Part shown: positions 16,604 through 26,575 of the stretch, one piece after another | Numbering within the stretch: position 1 is the stretch's first letter | How the letters are laid out: each line of letters begins with the position of its first letter | DNA from: an uncultured Erysipelotrichaceae bacterium | Lineage (GTDB): Bacteria > Bacillota_I > Bacilli_A > Erysipelotrichales > Erysipelotrichaceae | Direction of reading: 5' to 3' | DNA: 39,816 nt | Assembly: GCA_944327105.1 (NCBI GenBank) | Contig: CALVGN010000043.1 | Span: 1-39,816 of the forward strand | Position numbers and translations under genes: made by a program | The notes under the pieces: generated by a model | Told to the model about the DNA's origin: nothing | Database searches by the model: none | What the model saw: only the letters and a program-made list of their open reading frames with translations

Positions 16604-18919
16604 TTAGCGTTCGCTTCTATTGCGAAGGATGATGAATCCGATAACCGCCAATGCAACTAAACCGATTCCGCCTAAAGCGAAGATAAAGATCGTCATAAAG
16701 TTCGTTTCTTTTTGTTTTTGAGGGGTCTCGGTTGCCACGGGTGTCGAATTTACTGTGGCAGTGGCCATCGGTGTTTCACTTGGCTCGATCGTTTGCGTCG
16801 GTGTTGTCGTTGGCGTTGCTGTCGGTTTGGCAGTGGATGTCGTGCTTGGACGATAGGTGGATGGTGGTGGTGTTGGGGTTGGCGTTGGAACATCACAATT
16901 GGGCGCTTCCCAGATCAGATTGCCCCATCGGTCAAAGACGTCGCCACATTCATTGCGGGTAAAGGGTCCCCCATCATCGGTTGGTCCGGGTGTCGGTGTG
17001 GGATCGTCTTTATGATCATCCGGTTTCGCTGTCGGCGTTGGTGTAAGCGATGGGGTTGGTGTTGCAACAATCGGATCGAAGATGGCCATCAATGTAACAT
17101 CGCTAGCTGGCATGACAAATTGATTCTCTTTGATGGTGATATCACCAGAAGTGACATTCCAATGTGAGAAATAATATCCATCATCAGGTGTTGCCGTTAA
17201 GGTGATGGGTGAGCCTGCTATGGCAGAGGTGGAATTTGCAGAAGCACTACCATTTCCGTTAACTTGAACAGTGATGGTATACAATGCGTTGACGGTTAAT
17301 TGTGCTGGCTCGCTATTGGCCGTTTCACCTGCTAAATCCGTGATTTGGCAACGGTACTGGCTACCATCCATTTGAGTGGAAGCGATAAACGTGTAACTGT
17401 TGGTCGTTTCACCTTTGATATTGAGCCATTCATCATCGCCATTGGATTGTTGTTGCCATTGATAACTCAGGTCCGTGCCGCTTGCTTCAACGGATAACGT
17501 AACGGTTTCGCCTTCATTGACCGTAGTGGATTGGGGGTGTTGGGTAATCGATGTTGGATCGTATACAGTGACGCTACAGGATGCACTGTGTTGACCGTCT
17601 TTACTGGTTACTGTAATCGTGGCTTCACCAGCAGCCATGGCTGTGACGATGCCATCGTCACTGACAGTAGCAATCGTTTCATCACTGCTTGTCCAAACGA
17701 TCCGCTTGTCGGTTGCATGTTGGGGTTCGATGATTACATTGAGTTGGTGAGTTGATCCGACTTGCAGTGTCAGGTGCTCTAGGTCCAATGCTAATCCGTC
17801 CACATTGATCATTTCTAAATCATATGATTTTGCAAAGAAACGGGTATCTTCTAATTGAAGAGTAATCGGTTCCCATGGTAAAACCGTCGGTGCATGTATA
17901 CTTTCTTTATCGGGTACATAATAGATGGCTTTATCGTCATGGGGTGCGATGGTTACGTTGCCATCAATGGCTTTTTCGCTAGATTCGATCGATATTTTTC
18001 CATCCTGAATGGTGGTTGGACCATAAATACCAGTATTGACGCTTTGAATGGTGGTGGTTCCACCATTCACAGTAATGGAATTGGCCTTGATACCAACAGT
18101 GGGCTTGAGGATGTCAAGCTTACCGCCATTGATGGTCAAATTGTTGGCTGTGATGCCATAACTCGTTTCACCCATGACAGATAATTTTAATTCACCGCTG
18201 TTGATGGTCAGATCAGCGTTGGTTTCAATACCATCACCAGTAGAAAGTAAGCTTTGAACCGTAAGATTTCCAGCACCTTGGATGATTAGATCTGTGTTGA
18301 GGATGATCAAACCATTGGATGCTGTAGCTGGATCATCCTGAAAGGTATTTTCATCGATAAGATGAATGGTAAGTGGGAGCTTGTTCTTTTCGTTATAGTA
18401 CAACGCAGGTTGATTCATCGGGGAATCGATGGTTAAACCATTCAATGTCAAAGTATTGGTGGCTTGATCATAGTAAACATTGTAATTTTCTTCTGATGCC
18501 TTTTCACAAGTGAGGGCTTGCTCGTCGTTTATGAGCAAATACGTATCAAAGGGGATAGGCATTCCTGCAATGGCTAGTGTACTGGTAAGCGATTCATCAT
18601 CATTTGGGGTCGTTTCAGCACTGTCTGCATTATCCATATTCGACAGACTATAGGAATAGGCACGTACTGTTTTTCCAAAATCGATGGGTGTCATCACGAA
18701 TTGATCGTTTGTGAGTGGCACCAACGTTTCATAGGGTCGATCACTTGAAGATGGGGATGGTTCAACCATATCACTGGTGTATGGTGTGGGTTCAAGCGTC
18801 GATCCTTCTGGGAGTGGGGTATCTTGAGCGAATATGGTCTTAACGGAAAATGGTAGGGCCATCAGTACACTGATACTCATCAATGTGAAGAAGTTGGATA
18901 ATCGTTTGATTTGACTCAT
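16604..18919 (-). CDS. Cell-surface protein with Ig-like domains and C-terminal membrane anchor
   Basis: 771 residues. A signal peptide (residues 1-31, ending FSVKTIFA) is followed by a region of short beta repeats (TLNGLTIDSP, LIIQGAGNLTVQS, LTINGGKLDI, ITVNGGTTTIQS) that look like a right-handed beta-helix. Then come a BIG2 Ig-like domain (LQVGSTHQLNVII, WTSSDETIATVSDDGIVTA), an I-set-like Ig domain (VNEGETVTLSVEASG) and an InlB-type B repeat (TATPDDGYYFSHW). A Thr/Pro-rich wall-spanning stretch contains a short cysteine-pair motif NECGDVFDRWGN. It ends with one membrane helix and RNRSER. No LPxTG sorting signal is visible, so it is held by the helix. A ribosome site AAAGGAGG precedes ATG 18919. 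It probably acts in adhesion or polysaccharide binding. Confidence 0.88.
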   Translation of the reverse strand: MSQIKRLSNFFTLMSISVLMALPFSVKTIFAQDTPLPEGSTLEPTPYTSDMVEPSPSSSDRPYETLVPLTNDQFVMTPIDFGKTVRAYSYSLSNMDNADSAETTPNDDESLTSTLAIAGMPIPFDTYLLINDEQALTCEKASEENYNVYYDQATNTLTLNGLTIDSPMNQPALYYNEKNKLPLTIHLIDENTFQDDPATASNGLIILNTDLIIQGAGNLTVQSLLSTGDGIETNADLTINSGELKLSVMGETSYGITANNLTINGGKLDILKPTVGIKANSITVNGGTTTIQSVNTGIYGPTTIQDGKISIESSEKAIDGNVTIAPHDDKAIYYVPDKESIHAPTVLPWEPITLQLEDTRFFAKSYDLEMINVDGLALDLEHLTLQVGSTHQLNVIIEPQHATDKRIVWTSSDETIATVSDDGIVTAMAAGEATITVTSKDGQHSASCSVTVYDPTSITQHPQSTTVNEGETVTLSVEASGTDLSYQWQQQSNGDDEWLNIKGETTNSYTFIASTQMDGSQYRCQITDLAGETANSEPAQLTVNALYTITVQVNGNGSASANSTSAIAGSPITLTATPDDGYYFSHWNVTSGDITIKENQFVMPASDVTLMAIFDPIVATPTPSLTPTPTAKPDDHKDDPTPTPGPTDDGGPFTRNECGDVFDRWGNLIWEAPNCDVPTPTPTPPPSTYRPSTTSTAKPTATPTTTPTQTIEPSETPMATATVNSTPVATETPQKQKETNFMTIFIFALGGIGLVALAVIGFIILRNRSER

Positions 18920-18971
18920 GTTTCGATCCTCCTTTTCGTTTTATGGATATGGTAGGACCATCTCTACGTTT

Positions 18972-19001
18972 ATTATAAGGGATGACGACCAATTCTGTCT
19001 G
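18972..19001 (-). promoter_or_regulatory. Promoter of the Ig-like surface protein gene
   Basis: On the minus strand CAGACA (19001-18996) and TATAAT (18977-18972) are 18 nt apart. Dyads flank it: TGGTTTGACCA directly upstream (19002-19012) and TGGTAGGACCA (18950-18960) in the leader. Confidence 0.5.
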
Positions 19002-19016
19002 TGGTTTGACCAATAA

Positions 19017-19042
19017 AAAGGATCACAGAAACGTGATCCTTT
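19017..19042 (-). terminator. Terminator after the DPM1-like gene
   Basis: AAAGGATCAC (19017-19026) and GTGATCCTTT (19033-19042) form a 10-bp stem. On the minus strand it is followed by TTTTTATT. It separates the glycosyltransferase from the surface-protein gene. Confidence 0.85.
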
Positions 19043-19046
19043 CTAA

Positions 19047-20000
19047 TCAATGATTATAATTTCCCGGGTAATGATTCAATTCAATCTGCAATAATTGCAA
19101 TCGCATCGTCTTGATGTAATCCAGGATCAATCCGGTAATAAACAACAACACCGCAATGATCATCAACGAAGCGGCCAATACTGCAGAAGGCACTTTGTAA
19201 ATATATTGGAAATGAATATATTCCATAATGACCGGAGTACCCATGATCAAACCAAAGATGATACAGATAAAAGCCAATAAGGAAAAAAACATCAACGGTT
19301 TGTATTCTTTCAATAGATTGAAGATGGTCAAAATCACCTTCAATCCATCGGAAAACGTATTCAGCTTTGAAAACGATCCTTCCGGACGATCCTTGTAATT
19401 GATCGGTACTTGCATCACTTTCAATTTATTGGCTAATGCAAAAATAGTCATTTCCGTTTCGATTTCAAATCCGTTGCTCATCAATGGGAAACATTTGACG
19501 AAGCGTTTATTGAATACCCGATACCCGGTCATGATGTCATGGATATCCCCATGGAATAAACGGTTGATCATGTTTTTGACCAGATTGTTTCCAAAATTAT
19601 GGAAACCCCGTTTGTTTTCGGCAAAATAAGTGCCGTTGCTCAACCGATCACCCACGACCATGTCACAACCCGTTTCCAGCATGGTTTCAACCATATCTTT
19701 TGCCGCATCGGCCGGATAGGTATCATCCCCATCCACTAAAATATAAATATCCGCATCGATTTCTCGAAACATCGAGCGAACGACATGGCCTTTACCCTGG
19801 CGGTATTCATCATACACTTTGACGTTTTTACTTAAGGCGATGGTTTTGGTATCATCACTGGAATTGTTGTTGTATACATAAATGGTAGCCTGTGGTAAGG
19901 CCATTTTAAAATCATCGATCACTTTACCGATGGTCAAACCCTCGTTATAACATGGCACCAGTATAGCGATGGTAGCTTCATGGCTATCTCTTGAATTCAT
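19047..20000 (-). CDS. DPM1-like family 2 glycosyltransferase with two C-terminal membrane helices
   Basis: 317 residues. The GT2 domain shows ILVPCYNEGLTIGKVI, VYNNNSSDDT, RQGKGHVVRSMF, the DxD-type LVDGDDTYPADA, and a GYRVFNKRFVK/NGFEIETEMTIFA acceptor region, as in dolichyl/polyprenyl-phosphate hexosyltransferases. Two membrane helices follow (MFFSLLAFICIIFGLIMG and VLAASLMIIAVLLFITG). It likely loads a sugar onto undecaprenyl phosphate for wall or surface glycan synthesis. ATG 20000 (MNSRDSHEATI) is preferred over the longer frame to 20087, which would overlap the divergent ybaK and has no homology. A TATGAT box ends 6 nt before that ATG. Confidence 0.88.
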   Translation of the reverse strand: MNSRDSHEATIAILVPCYNEGLTIGKVIDDFKMALPQATIYVYNNNSSDDTKTIALSKNVKVYDEYRQGKGHVVRSMFREIDADIYILVDGDDTYPADAAKDMVETMLETGCDMVVGDRLSNGTYFAENKRGFHNFGNNLVKNMINRLFHGDIHDIMTGYRVFNKRFVKCFPLMSNGFEIETEMTIFALANKLKVMQVPINYKDRPEGSFSKLNTFSDGLKVILTIFNLLKEYKPLMFFSLLAFICIIFGLIMGTPVIMEYIHFQYIYKVPSAVLAASLMIIAVLLFITGLILDYIKTMRLQLLQIELNHYPGNYNH

Positions 20001-20006
20001 GGCATT

Positions 20007-20022
20007 ATCATACAATAATAAT
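20007..20022. promoter_or_regulatory. Back-to-back -10 boxes for divergent, apparently leaderless genes
   Basis: On the minus strand TATGAT (20012-20007) ends 6 nt before ATG 20000. On the plus strand AATAAT (20017-20022) ends 6 nt before ATG 20029. The two start codons are only 28 nt apart and neither has a Shine-Dalgarno site. Confidence 0.45.
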
Positions 20023-20028
20023 GGCACT

Positions 20029-20508
20029 ATGAATATGGAGAAAACCAATGTCATGCGTGAACTGGAAGTCGCGCATATCCCATACATCCCCCATTATTAT
20101 CCTGTGGATGAAGATCATATGGACGGGATGCATGTAGCTGCCAGTCTCAACGAAAATCCAGAACAGATCTTCAAAACACTGGTCTGCATTGACCCTAAAA
20201 ACAACATTGCGGTATTCTGCATCCCGGTCAATTGCGAGATGGATTTGAAGAAAGCGGCCAAAGCCGCACACTTCAAATCCATCTCTCTGTTACCATTGAC
20301 GAAATTGACATCCATTACCGGGTATATCCGTGGTGGATGTTCACCCATTGGTATGAAGAAACGGTTTCCCACCTATATCGATGAAACCGCGATCTTATTT
20401 GATACGATCATGGTATCCGGTGGGAAACGAGGGGTCCAGGTCGAGTTGGATCCCAATGATCTGACCACCTTCATCGATGGTTCTTACCATGATTTAGTCC
20501 AAGACTGA
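20029..20508 (+). CDS. ybaK: YbaK/EbsC-type aminoacyl-tRNA deacylase
   Basis: 159 residues with the YbaK fold: HVAASLNENPEQIFKTLVCID, CEMDLKKAAKAAHFKSISLLPLTKL and the hallmark TGYIRGGCSPIGMKKRFPTYID. YbaK proteins hydrolyse mischarged Cys-tRNA(Pro) in trans to prolyl-tRNA synthetase. ATG 20029 is chosen from the -10 spacing and the start of homology; ATG 20035 is two codons further in. The frame upstream to 19969 lies inside the divergent gene. Confidence 0.9.
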   Translation: MNMEKTNVMRELEVAHIPYIPHYYPVDEDHMDGMHVAASLNENPEQIFKTLVCIDPKNNIAVFCIPVNCEMDLKKAAKAAHFKSISLLPLTKLTSITGYIRGGCSPIGMKKRFPTYIDETAILFDTIMVSGGKRGVQVELDPNDLTTFIDGSYHDLVQD

Positions 20509-20586
20509 CCTTGTCTAAACCACGCTTTTTCATCATAATAGTATCCGTTGATTCTTTAATAATCACGATTCATTCGAGGTAAACAT

Positions 20587-21690
20587 ATGTCATTAACCGC
20601 AGGTATCGTTGGTTTGCCCAATGTCGGCAAATCCACATTATTCAATGCCATCACCAATTCCCAAGTCGAAGCCGCCAATTATCCCTTTGCGACCATCAAC
20701 CCCAATGTCGGTGTGGTGGAAGTCCCGGACAAACGCCTGGACAATTTATCCGATATCTTCAAACCCAAACGCACGATCCATACCACCTTTGAATTTACCG
20801 ATATCGCCGGTTTAGTCAAAGGTGCGTCCAAAGGTGAAGGTTTAGGCAACCAGTTTTTAAGCAACATCCGCGGTGTGGATGCGATCTGTCATGTGGTGCG
20901 TTGTTTTGAAAATGATGATATCACCCACGTGGAAGGATCGGTCGATCCATTGCGGGATATCGAAACGATCAATCTGGAACTGTGTCTGGCTGATCTGGCG
21001 GTGATCGAGGGAAGGCTGGGGCGCATTGAAAAGAAAGCGAAAACCGGTAAAGATAGCGACGCACTGAAAGAAGTCGAATTGCTGAAAACACTGCAGAGCG
21101 CTTTAGAACAAGGTATCCCGGCGCGTTTGGTCGAAGTGGATGCGGAAGCACTGGAAAGTATCAAGTCGTTTCAATTGCTGACACTAAAACCGGTCATCTA
21201 CATTGCCAATATCGCCGAAGAAGAAATCGCGGACCCCTACAGCAATGTGCATTTTGCAAAAGTAGAAGCATTGGCCAAAAAGGAAAACTGCACGGTGGTT
21301 CCCATCTGTGCGGAGATCGAGGAACAGCTCAGCGGACTTTCCAGTGAGGAAAAGGATGCTTTTTTGGAAGATTTAGGCATTGGACAAAGTGGTTTGGACC
21401 ATGTCATTCAAAGTGCATATACATTATTGAATTTACGCACATTCTTCACGGTCGGTGAAGATGAATGCCGAGCGTGGACGTTTACGAAGGGGATGTTGGC
21501 ACCCCAATGTGCGGGTGTGATCCATACCGATTTTGAAAAAGGATTCATTCGTGCGGAAACATTTTCGTATGATGATTTTATGCAATATGGCAGTGAAACG
21601 GCATTGAAGGAGGCTGGAAAACTGCGATTGGAAGGCAAAGATTACGTGGTGCAGGATGGAGATATCATGCACTTTCGATTCAATGTATAG
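20587..21690 (+). CDS. ychF: Redox-regulated ATPase/GTPase YchF (OLA1 family)
   Basis: 367 residues. G1 GLPNVGKSTLFNAIT, G3 DIAGLVKGASKGEGLGNQFL, and the altered G4 YIANIAEEE in place of NKxD, which gives YchF its ATP preference. A coiled-coil insert covers about residues 130-190. The TGS domain at the C-terminus includes LRTFFTVGEDECRAWTFTKG and RLEGKDYVVQDGDIMHFRFNV. It binds ribosomes and takes part in stress responses. ATG 20587 follows CGAGGTAAAC. This strongly conserved gene has no 3-nt-spaced dyad, only one 4-nt form (about 21391). Confidence 0.96.
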   Translation: MSLTAGIVGLPNVGKSTLFNAITNSQVEAANYPFATINPNVGVVEVPDKRLDNLSDIFKPKRTIHTTFEFTDIAGLVKGASKGEGLGNQFLSNIRGVDAICHVVRCFENDDITHVEGSVDPLRDIETINLELCLADLAVIEGRLGRIEKKAKTGKDSDALKEVELLKTLQSALEQGIPARLVEVDAEALESIKSFQLLTLKPVIYIANIAEEEIADPYSNVHFAKVEALAKKENCTVVPICAEIEEQLSGLSSEEKDAFLEDLGIGQSGLDHVIQSAYTLLNLRTFFTVGEDECRAWTFTKGMLAPQCAGVIHTDFEKGFIRAETFSYDDFMQYGSETALKEAGKLRLEGKDYVVQDGDIMHFRFNV

Positions 21691-21699
21691 GAGAATGGA

Positions 21700-22842
21700 T
21701 TGAATTTAATTGAAGGCGCTTTTCCGTTTTTTATCGTGCCATTTGTGATCGCGATGGTACTGGTACCGATATGCAAGCGAGTGGGTTTTCGCTTGCATAT
21801 TTATGCACTTGAAAATAAGCGGACAGTGCATCATGGCAAAATCGTAAGAGTCGGTGGGATCGCGATCTATGTTGCCTTTATGATCGCTATGGCCATTTTC
21901 ATGAAGGCAGATACGACATTGAACGCGATCGTGATCGGTGGTTCGATCGTATTTTTCGGTGGATTGATCGATGATATGTTCGATGTAAGGCCATTAGTGA
22001 AAGTGTTGTTTCAACTGGCAGGTGCTTTGATAGCGATCTTATATGGTGGGATCGGATTGCAGGTATTGAGTTTACCCTTTGGTTTGACCATCGATCTGGG
22101 AATATTCGGTATCGTTTTTTCGGTGGTCTGGATCATCGGGATTTCCAATGCCATCAATTTGATCGATGGTTTGGATGGATTATGTGCCGGTATCGTTTTT
22201 ATTGTATCCTGTGTCATCGGATTGCTTGGTTTTTTCATGGGAAGACGGGATATTTGCATCCTGACATTGATCGTCTGTGGTTCGACCATGGGTTTTCTGC
22301 CATATAACTTCCATCCGGCTTCCATTTTCATGGGAGATTGTGGTGCGTTGTGGTTGGGCTTTTTACTGGCTTGTTTTGCATTATTGGGGTTCAAGACGGC
22401 ATCGTTTATTACATTGGTCTTACCCATTTTGATTCTGTTTGTACCGATCAGTGACACGTTACTGGCGATCGTTAGACGTAAGTTACGCGGTCAGCCGGTT
22501 TCCCAGGCGGATCGGGAACATCTGCATCATCAATTGATGTATCGAATGCATTTTGGCCATCGCAATACGGTATTGGCCATGTATGCGATGAGTGCGATGT
22601 TTGGCGTCAGTGCCATCGTGTCCTATTTCAATGAATTGGCTGGATTATGCATGGTGGTGGTATTGGTCGTATTGTTTGATATTTTTGTGGAATATACCGG
22701 GATGGTCAATATCAAATATCATCCATTGATTTCCTTGTTCAACACCTTATTTGGAAAGATGGTCCATATCATGACCATCCCGGAAAAGATGCAGCTTGAA
22801 GCGGATGAAAACAAGCGGATCGAAAGCCATGCTCACCATTAA
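21700..22842 (+). CDS. Undecaprenyl-phosphate N-acetylglucosaminyl-1-phosphate transferase (WecA/TagO/MraY family)
   Basis: 380 residues with about eleven membrane helices. Cytoplasmic active-site loops are visible: GGLIDDMFDVRPLVK (catalytic Asp pair), NLIDGLDGLCAG, PASIFMGDCGALWLGF and the sugar-recognition DREHLHHQL. The enzyme moves GlcNAc-1-phosphate from UDP-GlcNAc to undecaprenyl phosphate, the first step of teichoic acid or wall polysaccharide synthesis. The start is TTG 21700: AGGAG at 21689-21693 is correctly spaced, while the nearby ATG at 21695 reads ATG GAT TGA. A 12-bp inverted repeat with an 8-nt loop lies at 21769-21800. It may feed lipid carriers to the DPM1-like and FemX-like enzymes nearby. 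Confidence 0.9.
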   Translation: MNLIEGAFPFFIVPFVIAMVLVPICKRVGFRLHIYALENKRTVHHGKIVRVGGIAIYVAFMIAMAIFMKADTTLNAIVIGGSIVFFGGLIDDMFDVRPLVKVLFQLAGALIAILYGGIGLQVLSLPFGLTIDLGIFGIVFSVVWIIGISNAINLIDGLDGLCAGIVFIVSCVIGLLGFFMGRRDICILTLIVCGSTMGFLPYNFHPASIFMGDCGALWLGFLLACFALLGFKTASFITLVLPILILFVPISDTLLAIVRRKLRGQPVSQADREHLHHQLMYRMHFGHRNTVLAMYAMSAMFGVSAIVSYFNELAGLCMVVVLVVLFDIFVEYTGMVNIKYHPLISLFNTLFGKMVHIMTIPEKMQLEADENKRIESHAHH

Positions 22843-24037
22843 GGATTACACGGGTTCAACCATTATTATTGGTGTCAGTGGTGGTCCGGATTCCATGGCA
22901 TTATTGGATGTACTGATCCATCAGGATGTCCAATTGATCGTGGCACATATGAATTATCACCATCGTTTTTTTGCAGATCGTGATCAAACACTAATGCAGT
23001 CCTATTGTCAACACCACCATGTTGTCTGTGTTGTGGAAGATTATCATCCTTGTGGTCTATCCAATTTCCAAGCTGATGCACGGCAAGCCCGATATCTTTT
23101 TTTTAAACGATTGTATGATCTGTATCATGCCGATATGCTGATGCTGGCCCATCATAAGGATGATCTGATCGAAACCTATTTGATGCAAAGGGAAAGTGGA
23201 CGAAGCGTGGATGTATTGGGGTTAGAAGAATGTCGCATGTTATTTGGGATGAAGGTGGTACGACCATTGTTGGATTATCGTAAGAAGCAGCTAGAACACT
23301 ACTGTATCGATCACGGTATCCCTTATGGCCATGATGAAACCAATGATCAAGATGGATATCGACGCAATCAATTGCGTCATGATGTGGTTTCAACCATGGA
23401 TGATACAACGATGGATACTTTGGTGAAAACCATCCATTCACTCAACCACGTCAATCACATCGATTATCAAAACTACATCCGTCATTTAAACCATGGATCG
23501 CTTCATCTTGATTCGATCGAATCTTTACCGATCCAATGGCTACGTTGGTATTTGAGAGAATATACATCGGATATCACATCCCATAAAGATGACTATTATG
23601 TTCAATTGAAAGATACATTGCTGAAACGTCACTGGCAGATCATTCACCAAGGTATTCTGGAATATCATTTCCCTTATCTGCGTTATACGCCATTGATGGA
23701 TTTCAAACCCATTCAATTAACGGATCTAGATCCTAGATCCTACGATGGTTTTACCATCACAGATCATGGTTCCACTCGTCAGGGTATTGCGGCAAGACCC
23801 GATGAATTTCCATTAACGGTACGTTTGGTCCAACCAGGGGACACGATGGAATTTTCCTTTGGTCATAAATCCTTGCATCGTTATTTCATCGACCATAAAA
23901 TCCCCATGGCCACTCGCCGCAATACCCTGGTCATCACCAATTGCCATGGTACGATCATCTTCGCCAGTGGCATTGGATGTGATTTGTCACATTATGACCA
24001 ACCATTCAACGCCTTTATGGTACAATCGTTTGCATAA
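22829..24037 (+). CDS. tilS: tRNA(Ile)-lysidine synthase
   Basis: About 402 residues. The PP-loop GVSGGPDSMALLDVL is at the N-terminus, followed by AHMNYHHRFFADRDQTL, LAHHKDDLIETYLMQRESG and RPLLDYRKKQLEHYC. The C-terminal TilS_C domain includes RLVQPGDTMEFSFGHKSLHRYFIDHKIP. It converts C34 of tRNA-Ile(CAU) to lysidine so that AUA is read as Ile, an essential step. The start region overlaps the end of the previous gene; ATG 22829 is closest to the homology, ATG 22805 is possible. tilS-hpt-ftsH is a conserved Firmicute order. Confidence 0.94.
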   Translation: MLTIKDYTGSTIIIGVSGGPDSMALLDVLIHQDVQLIVAHMNYHHRFFADRDQTLMQSYCQHHHVVCVVEDYHPCGLSNFQADARQARYLFFKRLYDLYHADMLMLAHHKDDLIETYLMQRESGRSVDVLGLEECRMLFGMKVVRPLLDYRKKQLEHYCIDHGIPYGHDETNDQDGYRRNQLRHDVVSTMDDTTMDTLVKTIHSLNHVNHIDYQNYIRHLNHGSLHLDSIESLPIQWLRWYLREYTSDITSHKDDYYVQLKDTLLKRHWQIIHQGILEYHFPYLRYTPLMDFKPIQLTDLDPRSYDGFTITDHGSTRQGIAARPDEFPLTVRLVQPGDTMEFSFGHKSLHRYFIDHKIPMATRRNTLVITNCHGTIIFASGIGCDLSHYDQPFNAFMVQSFA

Positions 24038-24065
24038 TCATTTAAGGGAAAAATAAGGGGAAAAC

Positions 24066-24605
24066 ATGGAAAACAACGTTATCAAAGAAGTATTGATCAC
24101 CATGGATCAGATCGAAAAGCGCTGTGAAGAAATGGGTGAAATGATCTCTAAAGCCTACGCCGGCAAATCCGTATTACTGGTCGGTTTGTTAAAAGGGTCG
24201 GTACCATTCATGGCCGAGCTGATCAAACATCTTCACGGGGATATCGAAATCGATTTCATGGATGTTTCCAGTTATGAAGGGACCGAGTCCATCGGTGATA
24301 TCAAGATCAACAAGGATCTTGATCAATCCATCAAAGGATTGAATATCTTATTGGTCGAAGATATCGTGGATACCGGAAGGACATTAAAAACGGTCAAAAC
24401 ATTGATGTATAACAAAGGGGCAGCCGATGTGAAGATCGTGACCTTATTGGATAAACCGGATCGACGGATCGTGGATGTGGATTGCGATTACGTCGGATTT
24501 GAAATTCCCGATGCATTTGTCGTCGGATTCGGTCTGGATTATAATCAGAAATACCGCCAGTTACCACTGGTGGGGATTCTGGATGAACGGGTCTATACCA
24601 AATAG
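24066..24605 (+). CDS. hpt: Hypoxanthine phosphoribosyltransferase
   Basis: 179 residues. LLVGLLKGSVPFMAEL, DFMDVSSYEG (flexible loop) and the PRPP motif LLVEDIVDTGRTLKTV are all present. It salvages hypoxanthine and guanine to IMP and GMP. ATG 24066 follows TAAGGGG. It sits between tilS and ftsH as in many Firmicutes. Confidence 0.96.
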   Translation: MENNVIKEVLITMDQIEKRCEEMGEMISKAYAGKSVLLVGLLKGSVPFMAELIKHLHGDIEIDFMDVSSYEGTESIGDIKINKDLDQSIKGLNILLVEDIVDTGRTLKTVKTLMYNKGAADVKIVTLLDKPDRRIVDVDCDYVGFEIPDAFVVGFGLDYNQKYRQLPLVGILDERVYTK

Positions 24606-24635
24606 ACCACTTGAAAGAAAGGAATTGAATACTGA

Positions 24636-26495
24636 ATGAATAATGGTAAACGAACCAGTTGGCTGACATTGATCCCCTATCTGGTCGTGGTCATCGCCAT
24701 CTTCTCATTGTTTAACATGAGCAATGGTTCAACCAGTGCAGTGGTGAGTTATACCACGATGAAAAACATCGTGGAAAGTGAAAAAGTGGAAGATGTTTCC
24801 GTCTCCATCGGTTCCAATGTGATCAGTGTCGCTGGTGTATACACCGATGACAATGGTACCGCCATCTCCTTCACCTCCAACATGCCCAATTCCAGCGGCC
24901 AGTTGGATGAAGTGATGGATATCATGACGGACAATGATATCAACGTGATCGTCTCCGATGCGGAAGCCACCAGTTTATGGATGGATCTTTTCATCAACAT
25001 CGTCCCCTTTATCATCTTCATGGCACTGGCCTACTTCATGTTCAGCCGTATGGGTGGGGCCGCCGGCAACAACAAAGCCTTTGAATTTTCAAAATCCAAA
25101 GCACGATTGGAAGGCAATATCAAAGTCCGTTTCAAAGATGTCGCCGGGTGTGATGAAGAAAAGCAGGAGATGGAAGAATTGATCGACTATCTCAAGTCTC
25201 CCAAAAAATTTGCCGATATGGGCGCCCGTATCCCAAAGGGTGTCTTATTGGTCGGCTCACCGGGTACCGGTAAGACCTTATTGGCCAAAGCCGTCGCGGG
25301 TGAAGCCAATGTTCCCTTTTACAGCATTTCCGGTTCCGACTTTGTTGAAATGTTCGTCGGTGTCGGTGCTTCCCGTGTGCGCGATATGTTCAAAGAAGCC
25401 AAGCGGACCGCGCCATGCATCATCTTTATCGATGAGATCGATGCTGTCGGTCGTCAACGTGGTGCCGGTTTAGGCGGTGGACATGATGAACGTGAACAGA
25501 CGTTGAACCAGTTATTGGTAGAAATGGATGGGATCGAAGAAAACAAAGGGATCGTGGTCATTGCTGCAACCAACCGCCCCGACGTGTTGGACCCAGCTTT
25601 GTTGCGACCCGGTCGATTCGATCGGACGATCACCGTATCCCTACCGGATCGTAAAGGTCGGGAAGCGATCCTTGAGGTCCATGCGCGCAATAAGAAATTG
25701 AGCAGTGATGTGGATCTTAGTGCATTGGCCAAACGGACACCGGGATTTAGTGGCGCGGAATTGGAAAATGTGCTCAATGAAGCGGCGATTCTGGCAGTGC
25801 GTGAAAACAATACGCAGATCTCCACCAAAAATGTAGATGAAGCCATTGATCGTGTCATGATGGGACCAGCCAAAAAGAGTCGAGTATACGATGATAAGAC
25901 CAAAAAGATCGTGGCTTATCATGAAGCCGGCCATGCCATCATCGGTCTTTTCCTGGAAGATTCCAGTGTGGTCCAAAAAGTCACCATCATTCCCCGTGGC
26001 ACAGCCGGTGGGTATAACTTGATGACGCCCAAAGAAGAAAAACTGATGAATACCAAGCAGGATCTTCTGGGCAATATCACATCCTTGATGGGTGGACGCA
26101 GTGCAGAAGAGCTGTATTTCGATGATATCACCACCGGTGCCAGCAATGATATCGAACGGGCGACCAATATTGCCCGGGACATGGTTACCTTATATGGTAT
26201 GAGTGATCTGGGACCGGTCAAATATGACAATGGTAATGGTAACGTCTTCCTTGGACGGGATTACAATAATCCGACCAATGTCAGTGGTCAGGTCGCATTT
26301 GAGATCGATCAGGAAGTGCGCAAGATCATCGATACCTGCCATGATAAGGCACGACAGATCATCCAGGAACATGGAAAACAATTGGAATTGATCGCCAATA
26401 AGCTGATGGAAGTGGAAACACTGACAGCAGAACAGATCAATGAATTGATTTTTGGTTCAACCAATGCCAATGATGCATCATTGATGCAAGCATAA
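24636..26495 (+). CDS. ftsH: ATP-dependent zinc metalloprotease FtsH
   Basis: 619 residues. Two membrane helices (residues 8-27 and about 108-128) flank an external domain. The AAA module has Walker [14 protein letters not shown], pore motif FVEMFVGVG, Walker [12 protein letters not shown] and the second region of homology [20 protein letters not shown]. The zinc protease site is HEAGH, with the third ligand in the downstream D-rich segment. FtsH degrades misfolded membrane proteins and short-lived regulators. The ribosome site AAAGGAA lies slightly far from ATG 24636. Dyads occur only near the two gene ends (24725, 26453), none in the AAA core. Confidence 0.97.
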   Translation: MNNGKRTSWLTLIPYLVVVIAIFSLFNMSNGSTSAVVSYTTMKNIVESEKVEDVSVSIGSNVISVAGVYTDDNGTAISFTSNMPNSSGQLDEVMDIMTDNDINVIVSDAEATSLWMDLFINIVPFIIFMALAYFMFSRMGGAAGNNKAFEFSKSKARLEGNIKVRFKDVAGCDEEKQEMEELIDYLKSPKKFADMGARIPKGVLLVGSPGTGKTLLAKAVAGEANVPFYSISGSDFVEMFVGVGASRVRDMFKEAKRTAPCIIFIDEIDAVGRQRGAGLGGGHDEREQTLNQLLVEMDGIEENKGIVVIAATNRPDVLDPALLRPGRFDRTITVSLPDRKGREAILEVHARNKKLSSDVDLSALAKRTPGFSGAELENVLNEAAILAVRENNTQISTKNVDEAIDRVMMGPAKKSRVYDDKTKKIVAYHEAGHAIIGLFLEDSSVVQKVTIIPRGTAGGYNLMTPKEEKLMNTKQDLLGNITSLMGGRSAEELYFDDITTGASNDIERATNIARDMVTLYGMSDLGPVKYDNGNGNVFLGRDYNNPTNVSGQVAFEIDQEVRKIIDTCHDKARQIIQEHGKQLELIANKLMEVETLTAEQINELIFGSTNANDASLMQA

Positions 26496-26504
26496 AGCAT
26501 ACAC

Positions 26505-26535
26505 GAAACAAAAGGGGGATTCCCCTTTTTGTTTC
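26505..26535 (+). terminator. Rho-independent terminator after ftsH
   Basis: GAAACAAAAGGGGG (26505-26518) pairs, with one slip, with CCCCTTTTTGTTTC (26522-26535) across a 3-nt loop. Confidence 0.85.
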
Positions 26536-26575
26536 ATGTATGGTTCAATAATTACGAAATAAGGATGGTACGACC

